Of a stretch of DNA of 55,361 bases, positions 18,447-26,752 are shown in pieces. Source of the DNA: Lachnospiraceae bacterium (GTDB taxonomy: Bacteria; Bacillota; Clostridia; Lachnospirales; Lachnospiraceae). Within the stretch, counting starts at the first letter, position 1. Every line of letters starts with the position of its first letter. A program made the position numbers and the translations under genes. The notes below the pieces were generated by a model. That model was not told the origin of the DNA. It did not search any database and worked only from the letters and a program-made list of their open reading frames with translations. The DNA lies in assembly GCA_015258065.1 (NCBI GenBank), contig JABZIZ010000017.1, forward strand, positions 1 to 55,361, given 5' to 3'.

Positions 18447-18536
18447 GACCTGATCGTCCGGTTCCGGTTTGCATTTGAGGACTCATGGAGAGGCAGAACG
18501 ATAGCGGAACAGGAGATTCCGCGGAAAGGCAAAACG

Positions 18537-20090
18537 ATGGCAAAACATAACTTGGGCAAACGCAGCAGTGGAATCTTACTTCCCATTTTTTCGCTTCCGT
18601 CTCGTTACGGCATTGGAACCTACGGGCAGGCGGCCTATGACTTTGTGGACTTCCTGAAAGCCGGGGGACAGACCTATTGGCAGATTCTTCCGATGGGCCC
18701 CACGGGGTATGCAGATTCCCCCTACCAGTCTTTTTCCACCTATGCGTTGAATCCCTATCTGATTGATCCGGAATTCCTGATTCGTGACGGCCTCTTGAAG
18801 AAGCAGGACTGTGAGGCGCTGGACTTTGGGAAAAAAGCTTCTTTTGTAGATTATGGGCTGCTGTTTCAAAACCGCAGGAAGCTTCTTTTGAAGGCGTTTC
18901 AGAATAGCGGACTCTTTGCTTCGGCAGATCCCAAAATGGCGCAGGAGTATGCCGCTTTCGTCAAGGAAAACGAGGGCTGGTTAAACGATTATGCGCTCTT
19001 CATGGTGCTCAAGGACCATCATGACGGCAAGCCGTGGAGCGAGTGGGAGCAGGACCTGAAATTGCGGAAGGAAAAGGCGCTGCAGGAGATCGCTAAGAAA
19101 TATGATGAGGATGTGAATTTCTACCGGTTCTGCCAGTTCATCGCAAGGAAACAGTGGAACGACCTGAAACGGTATGCCAATGAGAACGGTATTTCCATCA
19201 TTGGAGATATTCCGATCTATGTGGCTTTTGATTCCGCAGACACCTGGGCGAATCCGGAACTCTTTCTGTTAGATGAGAAGGCGCAACCGATTGATGTGGC
19301 CGGCTGCCCGCCGGATGCCTTTTCTGCAACCGGTCAGCTTTGGGGAAATCCGATTTACCGCTGGGATTATCACAAAAAGACGGGGTTTGCCTGGTGGATG
19401 AATCGGCTTCGCGCAGCCTTTGATTTGGTGGATGTGCTTCGAATCGACCATTTCCGCGGCTTTGATTCCTTCTGGGCGGTTCCCGGCAAGGATGAGACGG
19501 CCATGAACGGAGAGTGGAGAAAAGGCCCCGGCTTTGATTTGTTTGAGACGATGCAGGAAAAACTGGGAGATCGAAAGGTGATTGCGGAGGACCTGGGTTA
19601 TTTAACGCCCTCGGTTAAGAGACTGTTAAAGAAAACCGGTTTTCCGGGGATGAAGGTACTGCAGTTTGCTTTTGATTCCAGAGAAGAGAGCGATTATCTG
19701 CCTCATCATTATGGCACGAACTGCGTGGTGTATACGGGGACTCATGATAACAATACGACAGCAGGGTGGATTCATGAATTGAGCGCCCGTGACCGGAAGT
19801 TTGCCAAGGAGTACCTGAACGTCAGCCAGAACAAGAAAATTCCGGATGCCATGATCCGGACTGCCCTCATGTCGGTTGCGGAGACTGTGGTGATCCCGAT
19901 GCAGGACTATCTGGAGGTCGGGGAAGAAGGCAGAATCAATATGCCGTCTACGGTTGGCAGAAACTGGACCTGGCGGATGCAGGAGGGCACTTGCACGAAA
20001 GAACTGGCTGCCCATATCAGAGATTTAACCAGCATCTACGGCAGATGCTCCCGTAGTTTGGATACAAAAGGAAAGAAGGCAAAGAAGTGA
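18537..20090 (+). CDS. malQ: 4-alpha-glucanotransferase (amylomaltase)
   Basis: A GH77 enzyme that transfers alpha-1,4-glucan segments during maltodextrin and glycogen use. The N-terminus (RSSGILLPIFSLPSRYGIGTYG) and PMGPTGYADSPYQSFS are family hallmarks. The nucleophile region DVLRIDHFRGFDSFWAVP, the acid/base region VIAEDLGYLTP and the third acidic site YTGTHDNNTTAGW are all intact. At 517 residues it is the usual bacterial size. AAAGG lies just before the ATG. The DJ-1 gene starts within its stop codon, so the two are co-transcribed. Confidence 0.96.
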   Translation: MAKHNLGKRSSGILLPIFSLPSRYGIGTYGQAAYDFVDFLKAGGQTYWQILPMGPTGYADSPYQSFSTYALNPYLIDPEFLIRDGLLKKQDCEALDFGKKASFVDYGLLFQNRRKLLLKAFQNSGLFASADPKMAQEYAAFVKENEGWLNDYALFMVLKDHHDGKPWSEWEQDLKLRKEKALQEIAKKYDEDVNFYRFCQFIARKQWNDLKRYANENGISIIGDIPIYVAFDSADTWANPELFLLDEKAQPIDVAGCPPDAFSATGQLWGNPIYRWDYHKKTGFAWWMNRLRAAFDLVDVLRIDHFRGFDSFWAVPGKDETAMNGEWRKGPGFDLFETMQEKLGDRKVIAEDLGYLTPSVKRLLKKTGFPGMKVLQFAFDSREESDYLPHHYGTNCVVYTGTHDNNTTAGWIHELSARDRKFAKEYLNVSQNKKIPDAMIRTALMSVAETVVIPMQDYLEVGEEGRINMPSTVGRNWTWRMQEGTCTKELAAHIRDLTSIYGRCSRSLDTKGKKAKK

Positions 20091-20653
20091 AGAAAATCGC
20101 ATTATTTCTGGCAGAAGGATTTGAGGAGATCGAAGCGTTAACCGTGGTGGATCTGGCAAGGCGGGCACGGCTGGAAATTCAAACGGTGTCCATCTCGGAG
20201 GAAAAAGAAGTTCCGGGTTCGCATGGAATTTTGGTGACGGCGGATGAGGTCATCGGAAACATCGATTTTGAAGAGTTCGACATGATCGTTTTGCCCGGTG
20301 GCCTTCCGGGAACGGACAATCTGGAAAATTGCACGCTTCTGCAGGAAAAAATCCGCTATTTTTTGCAGACCGGCAGACAGGTAGCGGCGATCTGTGCAGC
20401 ACCCAGAATCTTAGGACATCTCGGTGTCCTTGAGGGGAAACAGGCGGTTTGCTATCCCACCATGGAAGGGGAACTGAGGGGGGCGCAGATCCCAGATACC
20501 ACAACAGCGGTGAGCGGAAATCTCATCACGGCCCGCGGTATGGGCTGCGCCATCGACTTTGGGTTGAAAATTGTCGAGCATTATGCGGGCAAAGATAAAG
20601 CGAGGGAGTTGGAGGAGCAGATCGTATACGGGACCTACCGGCGGGAAGATTGA
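20087..20653 (+). CDS. DJ-1/PfpI family protein
   Basis: 188 residues with GTG start 20087 overlapping the malQ stop. The nucleophile elbow AAICAAPRILG holds the reactive cysteine, and the N-terminal FLAEGFEEIEALT carries the conserved glutamate of the DJ-1 active site. MIVLPGGLPGTDNL and ITARGMGCAIDFGLKIVE match the DJ-1 branch (thiJ/YajL-like) rather than PfpI proteases. A role in protein or metabolite repair, or redox sensing, is known for relatives; the substrate here is open. The next 166 bases hold no gene and lead to the tig promoter. Confidence 0.92.
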   Translation: MKKIALFLAEGFEEIEALTVVDLARRARLEIQTVSISEEKEVPGSHGILVTADEVIGNIDFEEFDMIVLPGGLPGTDNLENCTLLQEKIRYFLQTGRQVAAICAAPRILGHLGVLEGKQAVCYPTMEGELRGAQIPDTTTAVSGNLITARGMGCAIDFGLKIVEHYAGKDKARELEEQIVYGTYRRED

Positions 20654-20754
20654 TCCTGTTGTGAAATTTTTTTTACTTCCGGCGCTATGACCGGAAAGGG
20701 GATCCTGTACTACCCGGATCGGAAAGCTGCGTGACAGAATTTTGCTTTTGGCAC

Positions 20755-20783
20755 TTATAACATAGAATCAGTTGTGATATAAT
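20755..20783 (+). promoter_or_regulatory. Promoter of the tig-clpP-clpX operon
   Basis: An extended -10 element (TGA then TATAAT at 20778-20783) with a weak -35 (TTATAA at 20755-20760), 17 bases apart. It sits 37 bases before the tig start codon. Confidence 0.6.
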
Positions 20784-20800
20784 TGTACGAATGCGTACAA
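20783..20800. promoter_or_regulatory. Inverted repeat at the tig transcription start
   Basis: TTGTACG at 20783-20789 and CGTACAA at 20794-20800 are perfect inverted arms around a 4-base spacer. They overlap the end of the -10 box and the expected transcription start, and lie just before AAGGAGG. This could be an operator or a short 5' hairpin. It matches neither CIRCE nor the CtsR site. Confidence 0.5.
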
Positions 20801-20819
20801 AAAGGAGGAAGGTTAACGA

Positions 20820-22184
20820 ATGAGCGTTAAAGTTGAAAAGCTGGATGAAGGGATGGCAAAGCTGACCGTCGAAGTATCCGAAGAGACACTGAAAAAGGCG
20901 ATCGATCAGGCTTATCTGAAAAATAAAAGCAGAATCAATGTACCCGGTTTCCGTAAGGGGAAGGCGCCTCGCAGAGTCATCGAACAGATTTACGGGAAGG
21001 GCATTTTCTACGATGATGCCGCCAATGAAGTGATCTATGAAGAATATCCGAAGGCGGTGGAGGAAAGCAAGGAGGAGATTGTTTCCGATCCGGAGCTTTC
21101 TGTAGAACAGATTGAAGAGGGCAAACCCTTTATCTTCACGGCCAAGGTGGCTCTTAAGCCTCCGGTCGGACTGGGCAAATACAAGGGAATTGAAGTGTCC
21201 AAACCGGAAACGGAAGTGAAGGATGAAGATGTAGAGGCCGAGATCGAGAAACAGCGCAACAACAATGCGCGGATGGTGGATATTACGGATCGACCGGTGC
21301 AGAAGGACGATATGATCCACTTGAACTATGAGGGATTTGTGGATGGAAAGGCCTTTGCCGGCGGAAAGGGAGAAGACCAGCCGCTTACGATCGGTTCCGG
21401 CAGCTTTATCCCGGGCTTTGAGGATCAGCTGATCGGCAAGAAAATCGGAGAGGACTGCGAGGTGAAGGTGACCTTCCCTGCGGATTATCATGAGAAGTCT
21501 CTTGCCGGAAAAGAGGCTACCTTTAAGTGCCATATTAACAGTATCAAGGAAAAGAAACTTCCGGAGCTGAATGACGATTTTGCCTCTGACGTTTCCGAAT
21601 TCGATACGCTGGAAGAATATAAGAAAGATCTGAAGGAAAAGCTGGCAAAGCGCAAGGAAGAAAGCGCAAAGGCACAGAAGGAAAATGAGGCGGTGGCAGC
21701 ACTGATTCTGGATTCCGAAATCGAACTTCCGGAAGCCATGGTGACCACCCAGGCGCGTCGCATGCTGGATGACTTCGGAAGACAGTTGCAGATGCAGGGA
21801 TTGAACCTGCAGAGCTATTTACAGTATACGGGCAGCAGCGCCGACCAGATGCTGACACAGATTCGCCCGCAGGCCATCGAGCGCATTAAATCCAGACTTT
21901 GCCTGGAAGCGGTCGCTGCAGCGGAAAAGATCGAGGCCACCGAAGAGGATGTAGAAAATAAATTAAAAGACATCGCGTCCCAGTACCACATGGAAGTGGA
22001 AAAGTTAAAGGAAACGATGCAGGAGAGCGATAAGGAGCAGATCAAGAAGGATCTTGCGGTTGAGAAAGCGGCGCAGTTCCTTGTCGATCATGCCAAGGAA
22101 GTGAAGCAGAAAAAGGATAAGAAAGAAGCCGGTAAGGGAAAAGAGGCTTCTGCAGAAGAGAAGAAGGAGCAGGGCGCAGAATAG
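20820..22184 (+). CDS. tig: Trigger factor (ribosome-associated chaperone)
   Basis: 454 residues in the standard three-part layout. The N-terminal ribosome-binding domain has the signature GFRKGKAPRRVIEQ. An FKBP-like prolyl isomerase domain sits at about 155-245 (LNYEGFVDGKAFAGG, GSFIPGFEDQLIG). A long helical C-terminal domain ends in a Lys/Glu-rich tail. It binds nascent chains at the ribosome exit tunnel. AAGGAGG precedes the ATG. clpP follows after 34 bases and clpX after 30 more, the common tig-clpP-clpX operon order, coupling folding of new chains to their degradation. Confidence 0.97.
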   Translation: MSVKVEKLDEGMAKLTVEVSEETLKKAIDQAYLKNKSRINVPGFRKGKAPRRVIEQIYGKGIFYDDAANEVIYEEYPKAVEESKEEIVSDPELSVEQIEEGKPFIFTAKVALKPPVGLGKYKGIEVSKPETEVKDEDVEAEIEKQRNNNARMVDITDRPVQKDDMIHLNYEGFVDGKAFAGGKGEDQPLTIGSGSFIPGFEDQLIGKKIGEDCEVKVTFPADYHEKSLAGKEATFKCHINSIKEKKLPELNDDFASDVSEFDTLEEYKKDLKEKLAKRKEESAKAQKENEAVAALILDSEIELPEAMVTTQARRMLDDFGRQLQMQGLNLQSYLQYTGSSADQMLTQIRPQAIERIKSRLCLEAVAAAEKIEATEEDVENKLKDIASQYHMEVEKLKETMQESDKEQIKKDLAVEKAAQFLVDHAKEVKQKKDKKEAGKGKEASAEEKKEQGAE

Positions 22185-22218
22185 GGCGCACCGTTCCGGA
22201 AAGGATAGGTTCGTATTT

Positions 22219-22836
22219 ATGAGTCTCATTCCTTATGTCATTGAGCAGACATCCAGAGGAGAACGCTCCTATGATATCTACTCCAGACTTTTAAAGGATC
22301 GGATTATTTTTCTTGGAGAAGAAGTCAATGCAAATTCGGCTGCCGTAGTCGTTGCACAGCTTCTTTTCTTGGAGGCGGAAGATCCTTCCAAGGACATCCA
22401 CCTCTACATCAACAGCCCCGGAGGAGAGATCACCTCCGGAATGGCGATTTATGACACCATGCGCTATATTAAATGCGATGTGTCTACCATTTGCATCGGG
22501 ATGGCTGCAAGCATGGGCGCCTTCCTTTTGGCGGGGGGCACTAGGGGCAAACGGATGGCGCTGCCAAATGCCGAGATCATGATTCATCAGCCCAGTGGAG
22601 GCTCGCAGGGACAGGCGACGGAAATCGAAATTGCCGCCAAACATATTTTAAGAACCAAAGAAAAGTTAAACCGCATTTTGTCCGATAATACAGGTAAGCC
22701 CTACGAAACCGTGGCGGCTGATACCGAGCGTGACAACTGGATGGACGCAGAGGAAGCCAAGGCGTACGGTCTCATTGATTCCGTGGTGGCGGCTCGTGTG
22801 GAAGCGGACCAAAAGGACGGCGGAAGCAAGGAGTAA
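22219..22836 (+). CDS. clpP: ATP-dependent Clp protease, proteolytic subunit
   Basis: 205 residues with the full Ser-His-Asp triad at the canonical positions: Ser98 in GMAASMGAF, His123 in IMIHQPSGG and Asp172 in TERDNWMDA. It forms the two-ring 14-mer that degrades substrates fed by ClpX and other Clp ATPases. The N-terminal SLIPYVIEQTSRGERSYDIY is the usual processed region. It is the second gene of the tig-clpP-clpX operon. Confidence 0.98.
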   Translation: MSLIPYVIEQTSRGERSYDIYSRLLKDRIIFLGEEVNANSAAVVVAQLLFLEAEDPSKDIHLYINSPGGEITSGMAIYDTMRYIKCDVSTICIGMAASMGAFLLAGGTRGKRMALPNAEIMIHQPSGGSQGQATEIEIAAKHILRTKEKLNRILSDNTGKPYETVAADTERDNWMDAEEAKAYGLIDSVVAARVEADQKDGGSKE

Positions 22837-22866
22837 CCTGCCTATCCATCTGAACAAGGGAGGTAA

Positions 22867-24147
22867 ATGATCACGAATAAGATTACAGGCGAGATTCGTT
22901 GCTCTTTCTGCAACAAGACACAGGATCAGGTTCGTAAATTGATTGCCGGTCCGGGTGGTGTCTATATCTGTGATGAATGCGTGGACATTTGTGCTGACAT
23001 CATCGAAGAAGAATTTGAGGACGAGAATGAGCCGCAGCGGGAGGAACAGGAAATCCACCTGCTGAAACCGCAGGAGATCAAGGAATTTCTGGACGAATAT
23101 GTCATTGGACAGGAAGAAGCCAAAAAGGTTCTTTCTGTGGCTGTCTATAATCACTATAAACGGGTGACGGCACCGGAGACAGATTCGCCGGATGACGTGG
23201 AACTGCAGAAAAGCAATATCATCATGATCGGGCCTACCGGCTCCGGTAAGACCTACCTGGCGCAGACGCTGGCGAAGATCATCAATGTGCCTTTTGCCAT
23301 TGCAGACGCAACCACCTTGACGGAAGCAGGCTATGTCGGAGAAGATGTAGAGAATATTCTCTTAAAGCTTCTACAGGATGCGGACTACGATGTGGAGCGT
23401 GCGCAGTACGGTATTATCTATATTGACGAAATTGACAAGATCACCAAGAAGGGGGAGAACGTCTCCATTACCCGCGATGTCTCCGGTGAGGGGGTACAGC
23501 AGGCTCTTTTGAAGATCGTAGAAGGGACCGTCGCTTCCGTTCCTCCGCAAGGCGGCAGGAAGCATCCCCATCAGGAACTGATCCAGATCGACACCAGCAA
23601 TATTCTGTTTATCTGCGGAGGAGCTTTTGACGGACTGGAGAAGATTGTGGAAGCCAGATTGGATCGTTCCGCAATCGGATTCAATGCGGAAATCGCAGAT
23701 AAAACGGAGCGGGAGATCGGCGAGGTGATTAAGAAGGTTTCACCGCAGGATCTGGTCAAGTTCGGGTTGATTCCGGAATTTGTCGGACGTGTGCCGATCA
23801 CGGTAACACTGGAAGGCTTGTCGAGGGAGGCGCTGAAGCAGATTCTGGTGAAACCGAAGAATGCGCTGGTGAAGCAGTATCGGAAGCTTTTCGATTTCGA
23901 TCATGTTTCCCTTCATTTTGAGGATGATGCCATTGATTTGATTGCCGAAGAAGCTTATGAGAGAAAGACGGGGGCAAGAGGTCTCCGCTCCATTATGGAA
24001 AAGACCATGATGGATGTGATGTATGAGATTCCGTCGGACGAAAATGTGACGGAATGCGTCATCACGAGAAGCGCGGTAGAAGGGGAATCCAAACCGCTTC
24101 TCGTACGTAAGGGAGAAGCGCCGCGTATACAAAAAAGGGCAAGATAG
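22867..24147 (+). CDS. clpX: ATP-dependent Clp protease, ATP-binding subunit ClpX
   Basis: 426 residues. The N-terminal zinc-binding domain (CSFCNKTQDQVRKLI, then YICDECVDIC) recruits substrates and adaptors. The AAA+ module has Walker A GPTGSGKT at about 122-129, Walker B IIYIDEIDKI and the sensor-2 region TGARGLRSIME. The ClpP-docking loop carries IGF at about 268-270. It unfolds proteins and passes them to ClpP. GGGAGG lies 3 bases before the ATG, a close spacing. A strong terminator follows, so it is the last gene of the operon. Confidence 0.98.
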   Translation: MITNKITGEIRCSFCNKTQDQVRKLIAGPGGVYICDECVDICADIIEEEFEDENEPQREEQEIHLLKPQEIKEFLDEYVIGQEEAKKVLSVAVYNHYKRVTAPETDSPDDVELQKSNIIMIGPTGSGKTYLAQTLAKIINVPFAIADATTLTEAGYVGEDVENILLKLLQDADYDVERAQYGIIYIDEIDKITKKGENVSITRDVSGEGVQQALLKIVEGTVASVPPQGGRKHPHQELIQIDTSNILFICGGAFDGLEKIVEARLDRSAIGFNAEIADKTEREIGEVIKKVSPQDLVKFGLIPEFVGRVPITVTLEGLSREALKQILVKPKNALVKQYRKLFDFDHVSLHFEDDAIDLIAEEAYERKTGARGLRSIMEKTMMDVMYEIPSDENVTECVITRSAVEGESKPLLVRKGEAPRIQKRAR

Positions 24148-24166
24148 CTTTAGGATGAACGGATAG

Positions 24167-24201
24167 GCCGGGGAACAGGACGTTCTCCGGCTGTTCTTTT
24201 T
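24167..24201 (+). terminator. Intrinsic terminator after clpX
   Basis: GCCGGGGAAC (24167-24176) pairs with GTTCTCCGGC (24182-24191) through a 5-base loop, with one G-U pair, followed by TGTTCTTTTTA. It separates the clp operon from engB. Confidence 0.88.
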
Positions 24202-24281
24202 ATGTCGGAGTAAGTTTAAAAAGGTGTCGTTTGATCGTGGATGTCAAATGCCTTCGACGCCACACAAGGAGTACACAGGAT

Positions 24282-24881
24282 ATGGTGATAAAAAGTGCCG
24301 AATTGGAAACCGTTTGCGGGATCACCTCGCAGCTGCCATTCCACGAGGAGGTGGAATTTGCCTTTGCCGGCAGGAGCAATGTGGGAAAGAGCTCGCTCAT
24401 CAATGCACTGATGCAGAGAAAAAGCCTCGCAAGAACCTCTCAGACCCCCGGAAAAACGCAGACGATCAATTATTATAAGGTCAACGACCGCTTTTATTTC
24501 GTAGATCTGCCCGGATATGGCTATGCAAGGCATTCAAAGGAAGAGGTGGCCAAGTGGGGACCGATGATTGAGAATTATCTGCATACGTCGCAGGTGTTGC
24601 AACTTCTCTTTCTGCTTGTGGATATCCGGCATGCGCCGACAGAACATGATTTGATGATGCGTGACTGGGCAAGAGGCGCAGACCTGTCACTGGTCGTCAT
24701 TGCCACCAAGGCGGACAAGCTGAACAAAAGTGAAGGCAGGAAGAGGCCGGTGGAACTGAGGAAGGAACTTGGTCTGTATGACCATGAAGCGCTCATCCCG
24801 TTTTCCGCACTCAATAAGGCGGGGAGAGAAGAAATCTATGAACTTTTGGAAGAGCGCCTTGCAGAATCCGATGAGATATAG
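24282..24881 (+). CDS. engB: Ribosome-biogenesis GTP-binding protein EngB/YsxC
   Basis: 199 residues from ATG 24282, which has AAGGAG 10 bases upstream; the open frame extends upstream to a TTG without a ribosome site and is not family-like there. GTPase motifs: G1 GRSNVGKSS, G2 around TSQTPGKTQ, G3 DLPGYGYA, G4 TKADK and G5 FSAL. It acts in large ribosomal subunit assembly. It lies downstream of clpX, as in many Firmicutes where lon or clpX precedes it, but behind the terminator. Confidence 0.95.
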   Translation: MVIKSAELETVCGITSQLPFHEEVEFAFAGRSNVGKSSLINALMQRKSLARTSQTPGKTQTINYYKVNDRFYFVDLPGYGYARHSKEEVAKWGPMIENYLHTSQVLQLLFLLVDIRHAPTEHDLMMRDWARGADLSLVVIATKADKLNKSEGRKRPVELRKELGLYDHEALIPFSALNKAGREEIYELLEERLAESDEI

Positions 24882-24938
24882 GAAAATGACAGCATCAGCG
24901 AAACAGCATCAGCAAAGACAGCGAGGAGGAAGACGGAA

Positions 24939-25523
24939 ATGATGGATTTTATCAGAAGGATGAAGCAAAATATTGTGGCGGATGCGATCGTCTGCCTGGT
25001 GATCGGGGCGGTCATGCTCTTTTGGCCGGGGTTTTCGGCGGAGCTTCTGTGCACTGTCATTGCCTGGATGGTGATTCTGGTCGGCGCCTTTATGGTGATT
25101 GATTTTTTTGCCAAAAGAGAGGAAGGCTTTTACAGCGGGATGATCCTGGGCATTGGCGGGATTATCACGGTTTTCGGCATCATTCTTTTAACGCATGTAA
25201 ACAGCTTCATTCTATTCATTCCGAAGATCTTCGGCATCGTGATTCTTGTGAGCGGCGTAATGAATCTGGCACAGGTCATCGCTCTGGGAACCAGAAAGGA
25301 TCGTTATTGGTACGTTCCTCTGATTTTTGCCCTGATTACGGTTCTGATTGGAGTGGTCTTTTTGACCAGATCGGGAATCGTGACCAGAACCTTTATCCGG
25401 ATTATGGGAGTCTGCCTGATTTATAATGGAATTTCCGACCTCTGGACGATCACGAGAGTCTCCAAATACCTGAAAGAGGAGATGCAGGAGAAAAACGCAG
25501 TGGACACCACCTATCGGGAATAA
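24939..25523 (+). CDS. HdeD-like (DUF308) polytopic membrane protein
   Basis: 194 residues with six hydrophobic segments and short charged loops, in the pattern of DUF308 repeats (IVCLVIGAVMLFWPGFSAEL near the start, GVVFLTRSGIVTRTFIRIMG near the end). E. coli HdeD of this family is linked to acid resistance; the role here is unknown. GAGGAGG lies 9 bases before the ATG. The last codons are duplicated downstream of the stop (see the repeat at 25497). Confidence 0.85.
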   Translation: MMDFIRRMKQNIVADAIVCLVIGAVMLFWPGFSAELLCTVIAWMVILVGAFMVIDFFAKREEGFYSGMILGIGGIITVFGIILLTHVNSFILFIPKIFGIVILVSGVMNLAQVIALGTRKDRYWYVPLIFALITVLIGVVFLTRSGIVTRTFIRIMGVCLIYNGISDLWTITRVSKYLKEEMQEKNAVDTTYRE

Positions 25524-25596
25524 GCCCTACGCATTTGCAGAAAGGCGCAGTGGACACCACCTATCGGAAGTAAAGCCCTGCGCATTTGCAGAAAGG
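25497..25596. repeat. 50-bp tandem duplication spanning the DUF308 stop codon
   Basis: Two copies, 25497-25546 and 25547-25596, begin with GCAGTGGACACCACCTATCG and end with GCATTTGCAGAAAGG. Copy one contains the real C-terminal codons and TAA. Copy two is non-coding and ends with the AAAGG ribosome site of the next gene. Confidence 0.93.
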
Positions 25597-25600
25597 CACT

Positions 25601-26644
25601 ATGAGCAAGAAGAATCCAAACAAAAAGAAATCCCTTCTCGGCAGGCACATCCGGAGATTTCTCCTGATGCTGGTCGGATGGCTGATTTTGTTAAAAATTG
25701 CTTTTGCAGGAAAAATCGGCATCTCCGGCGTGGTCAGCCGCTCCATTGCAAGAGATATTGGCGGATATACCAATATCGCACTCTTCGGGGTGGATTCCAG
25801 AGAAAAAGAGCTGGAAAAGAGCACCCGGTCGGATACCATGATTATTGCGTCGATCAACAATCAAACGGGCGAAGTCAAAATGGTTTCCGTTTACCGGGAC
25901 ACCTATCTGGACGTGGGAAACGGCGTGTTTACCAAATGCAATGCGGCTTATGCCAAAGGCGGTCCGGAGCAGGCGATTGCCATGTTAAATTCCAATCTGG
26001 ATCTGAACATTACCGACTTTGTGACAGTGGGTTTCGGAGGTCTGACGCAGGTGATCAATGACGTGGGCGGAATCACGCTGGATATTCAGCCGGAGGAAAT
26101 CAGGCCGCTCAACGATTACCAGATCAGTATGGTCGGCACTTCTTCTGACGGGATCCACTTTACGGCGCAGGAAGGAAAGGACTATACGCCGATTACACAG
26201 GCGGGAGAGCAGCTTTGCAACGGACTGCAGGCAACCGCCTATTGCAGAATCCGCTACACGGCGGGGAATGATTTCAGGCGGACACAGAGACAGCGGACGG
26301 TCATCAATTTGACGGCACAGGCCATCAAAAAGGCGGGACCGCTGCGCTGGGTGCAGGTCGGCAATGATATTCGGGAATGGACCTATACTTCGCTGGACAC
26401 CGGCGATATGTTAGGACTGATGACGAAGGCCATGCGGTATCACATCGGGGAAACGGCCGGCTTCCCTTTTCCGGACAAGGTGGCGACCGGCCATGTGGGG
26501 CGGAGCGGCTCTTGCGTAATCCCGGTGAATCTGGTGACCAATGTGCAGCAGCTACACGCTTTTTTATTCGGCGAGCAGAATTATACGCCGACGCAGACCG
26601 TGCAGAACAACAGTGCAAGGATTTCCAGAGATACGGGTCATTGA
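25601..26644 (+). CDS. LytR-CpsA-Psr (LCP) family cell-wall ligase
   Basis: 347 residues from ATG 25601; an upstream in-frame TTG at 25586 lies inside the tandem repeat and lacks a ribosome site. A basic N-terminus (SKKNPNKKKS) and one membrane helix at about 15-35 are followed by the extracellular LCP domain. This has RSDTMIIASINNQTGEVKMVSVYRDTYLDV and later arginine-rich TAYCRIRYTAGNDFRRTQRQR, the residues that bind polyprenyl pyrophosphate in the family. Such enzymes attach teichoic acids or other glycopolymers to peptidoglycan. The polymer is not known here. The AAAGG ribosome site is close to the start. Confidence 0.93.
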   Translation: MSKKNPNKKKSLLGRHIRRFLLMLVGWLILLKIAFAGKIGISGVVSRSIARDIGGYTNIALFGVDSREKELEKSTRSDTMIIASINNQTGEVKMVSVYRDTYLDVGNGVFTKCNAAYAKGGPEQAIAMLNSNLDLNITDFVTVGFGGLTQVINDVGGITLDIQPEEIRPLNDYQISMVGTSSDGIHFTAQEGKDYTPITQAGEQLCNGLQATAYCRIRYTAGNDFRRTQRQRTVINLTAQAIKKAGPLRWVQVGNDIREWTYTSLDTGDMLGLMTKAMRYHIGETAGFPFPDKVATGHVGRSGSCVIPVNLVTNVQQLHAFLFGEQNYTPTQTVQNNSARISRDTGH

Positions 26645-26672
26645 GATTTATCTTTTTTTTACAAAGAAAAGC

Positions 26673-26700
26673 TTGTATTTGAAGAGCAAACTGTTATACT
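26673..26700 (+). promoter_or_regulatory. Promoter of clpB
   Basis: TTGTAT at 26673-26678 and TATACT at 26695-26700 are 16 bases apart, with an extended -10 TGT before the hexamer. The -10 box lies inside the left arm of a 13-bp inverted repeat. The predicted transcript leader is about 45 bases. Confidence 0.65.
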
Positions 26701-26728
26701 AGTAATAGAACATAGATAACAGTTTGCT
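26685..26728. promoter_or_regulatory. 13-bp perfect inverted repeat at the clpB promoter
   Basis: AGCAAACTGTTAT (26685-26697) and ATAACAGTTTGCT (26716-26728) are perfect inverted arms with an 18-base spacer. The left arm covers the -10 box and the right arm lies in the transcribed leader. It is not CIRCE, and not the GGTCAAA tandem of CtsR. The right arm is followed by TTTGTTT, so the same element could also terminate LCP transcription as a hairpin with an 18-base loop. Confidence 0.6.
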
Positions 26729-26752
26729 TTTGTTTGGGATCGGAGGAAGCTT

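Noticed and set aside
20660..20700. Possible terminator after the DJ-1 gene (CTTCCGG/CCGGAAAG hairpin)
   Set aside because: The T run lies before and not after the hairpin on the plus strand, and no minus-strand gene ends there.
24231..24281. Upstream TTG start for engB
   Set aside because: The added residues do not match the EngB family; ATG 24282 has AAGGAG at good spacing.
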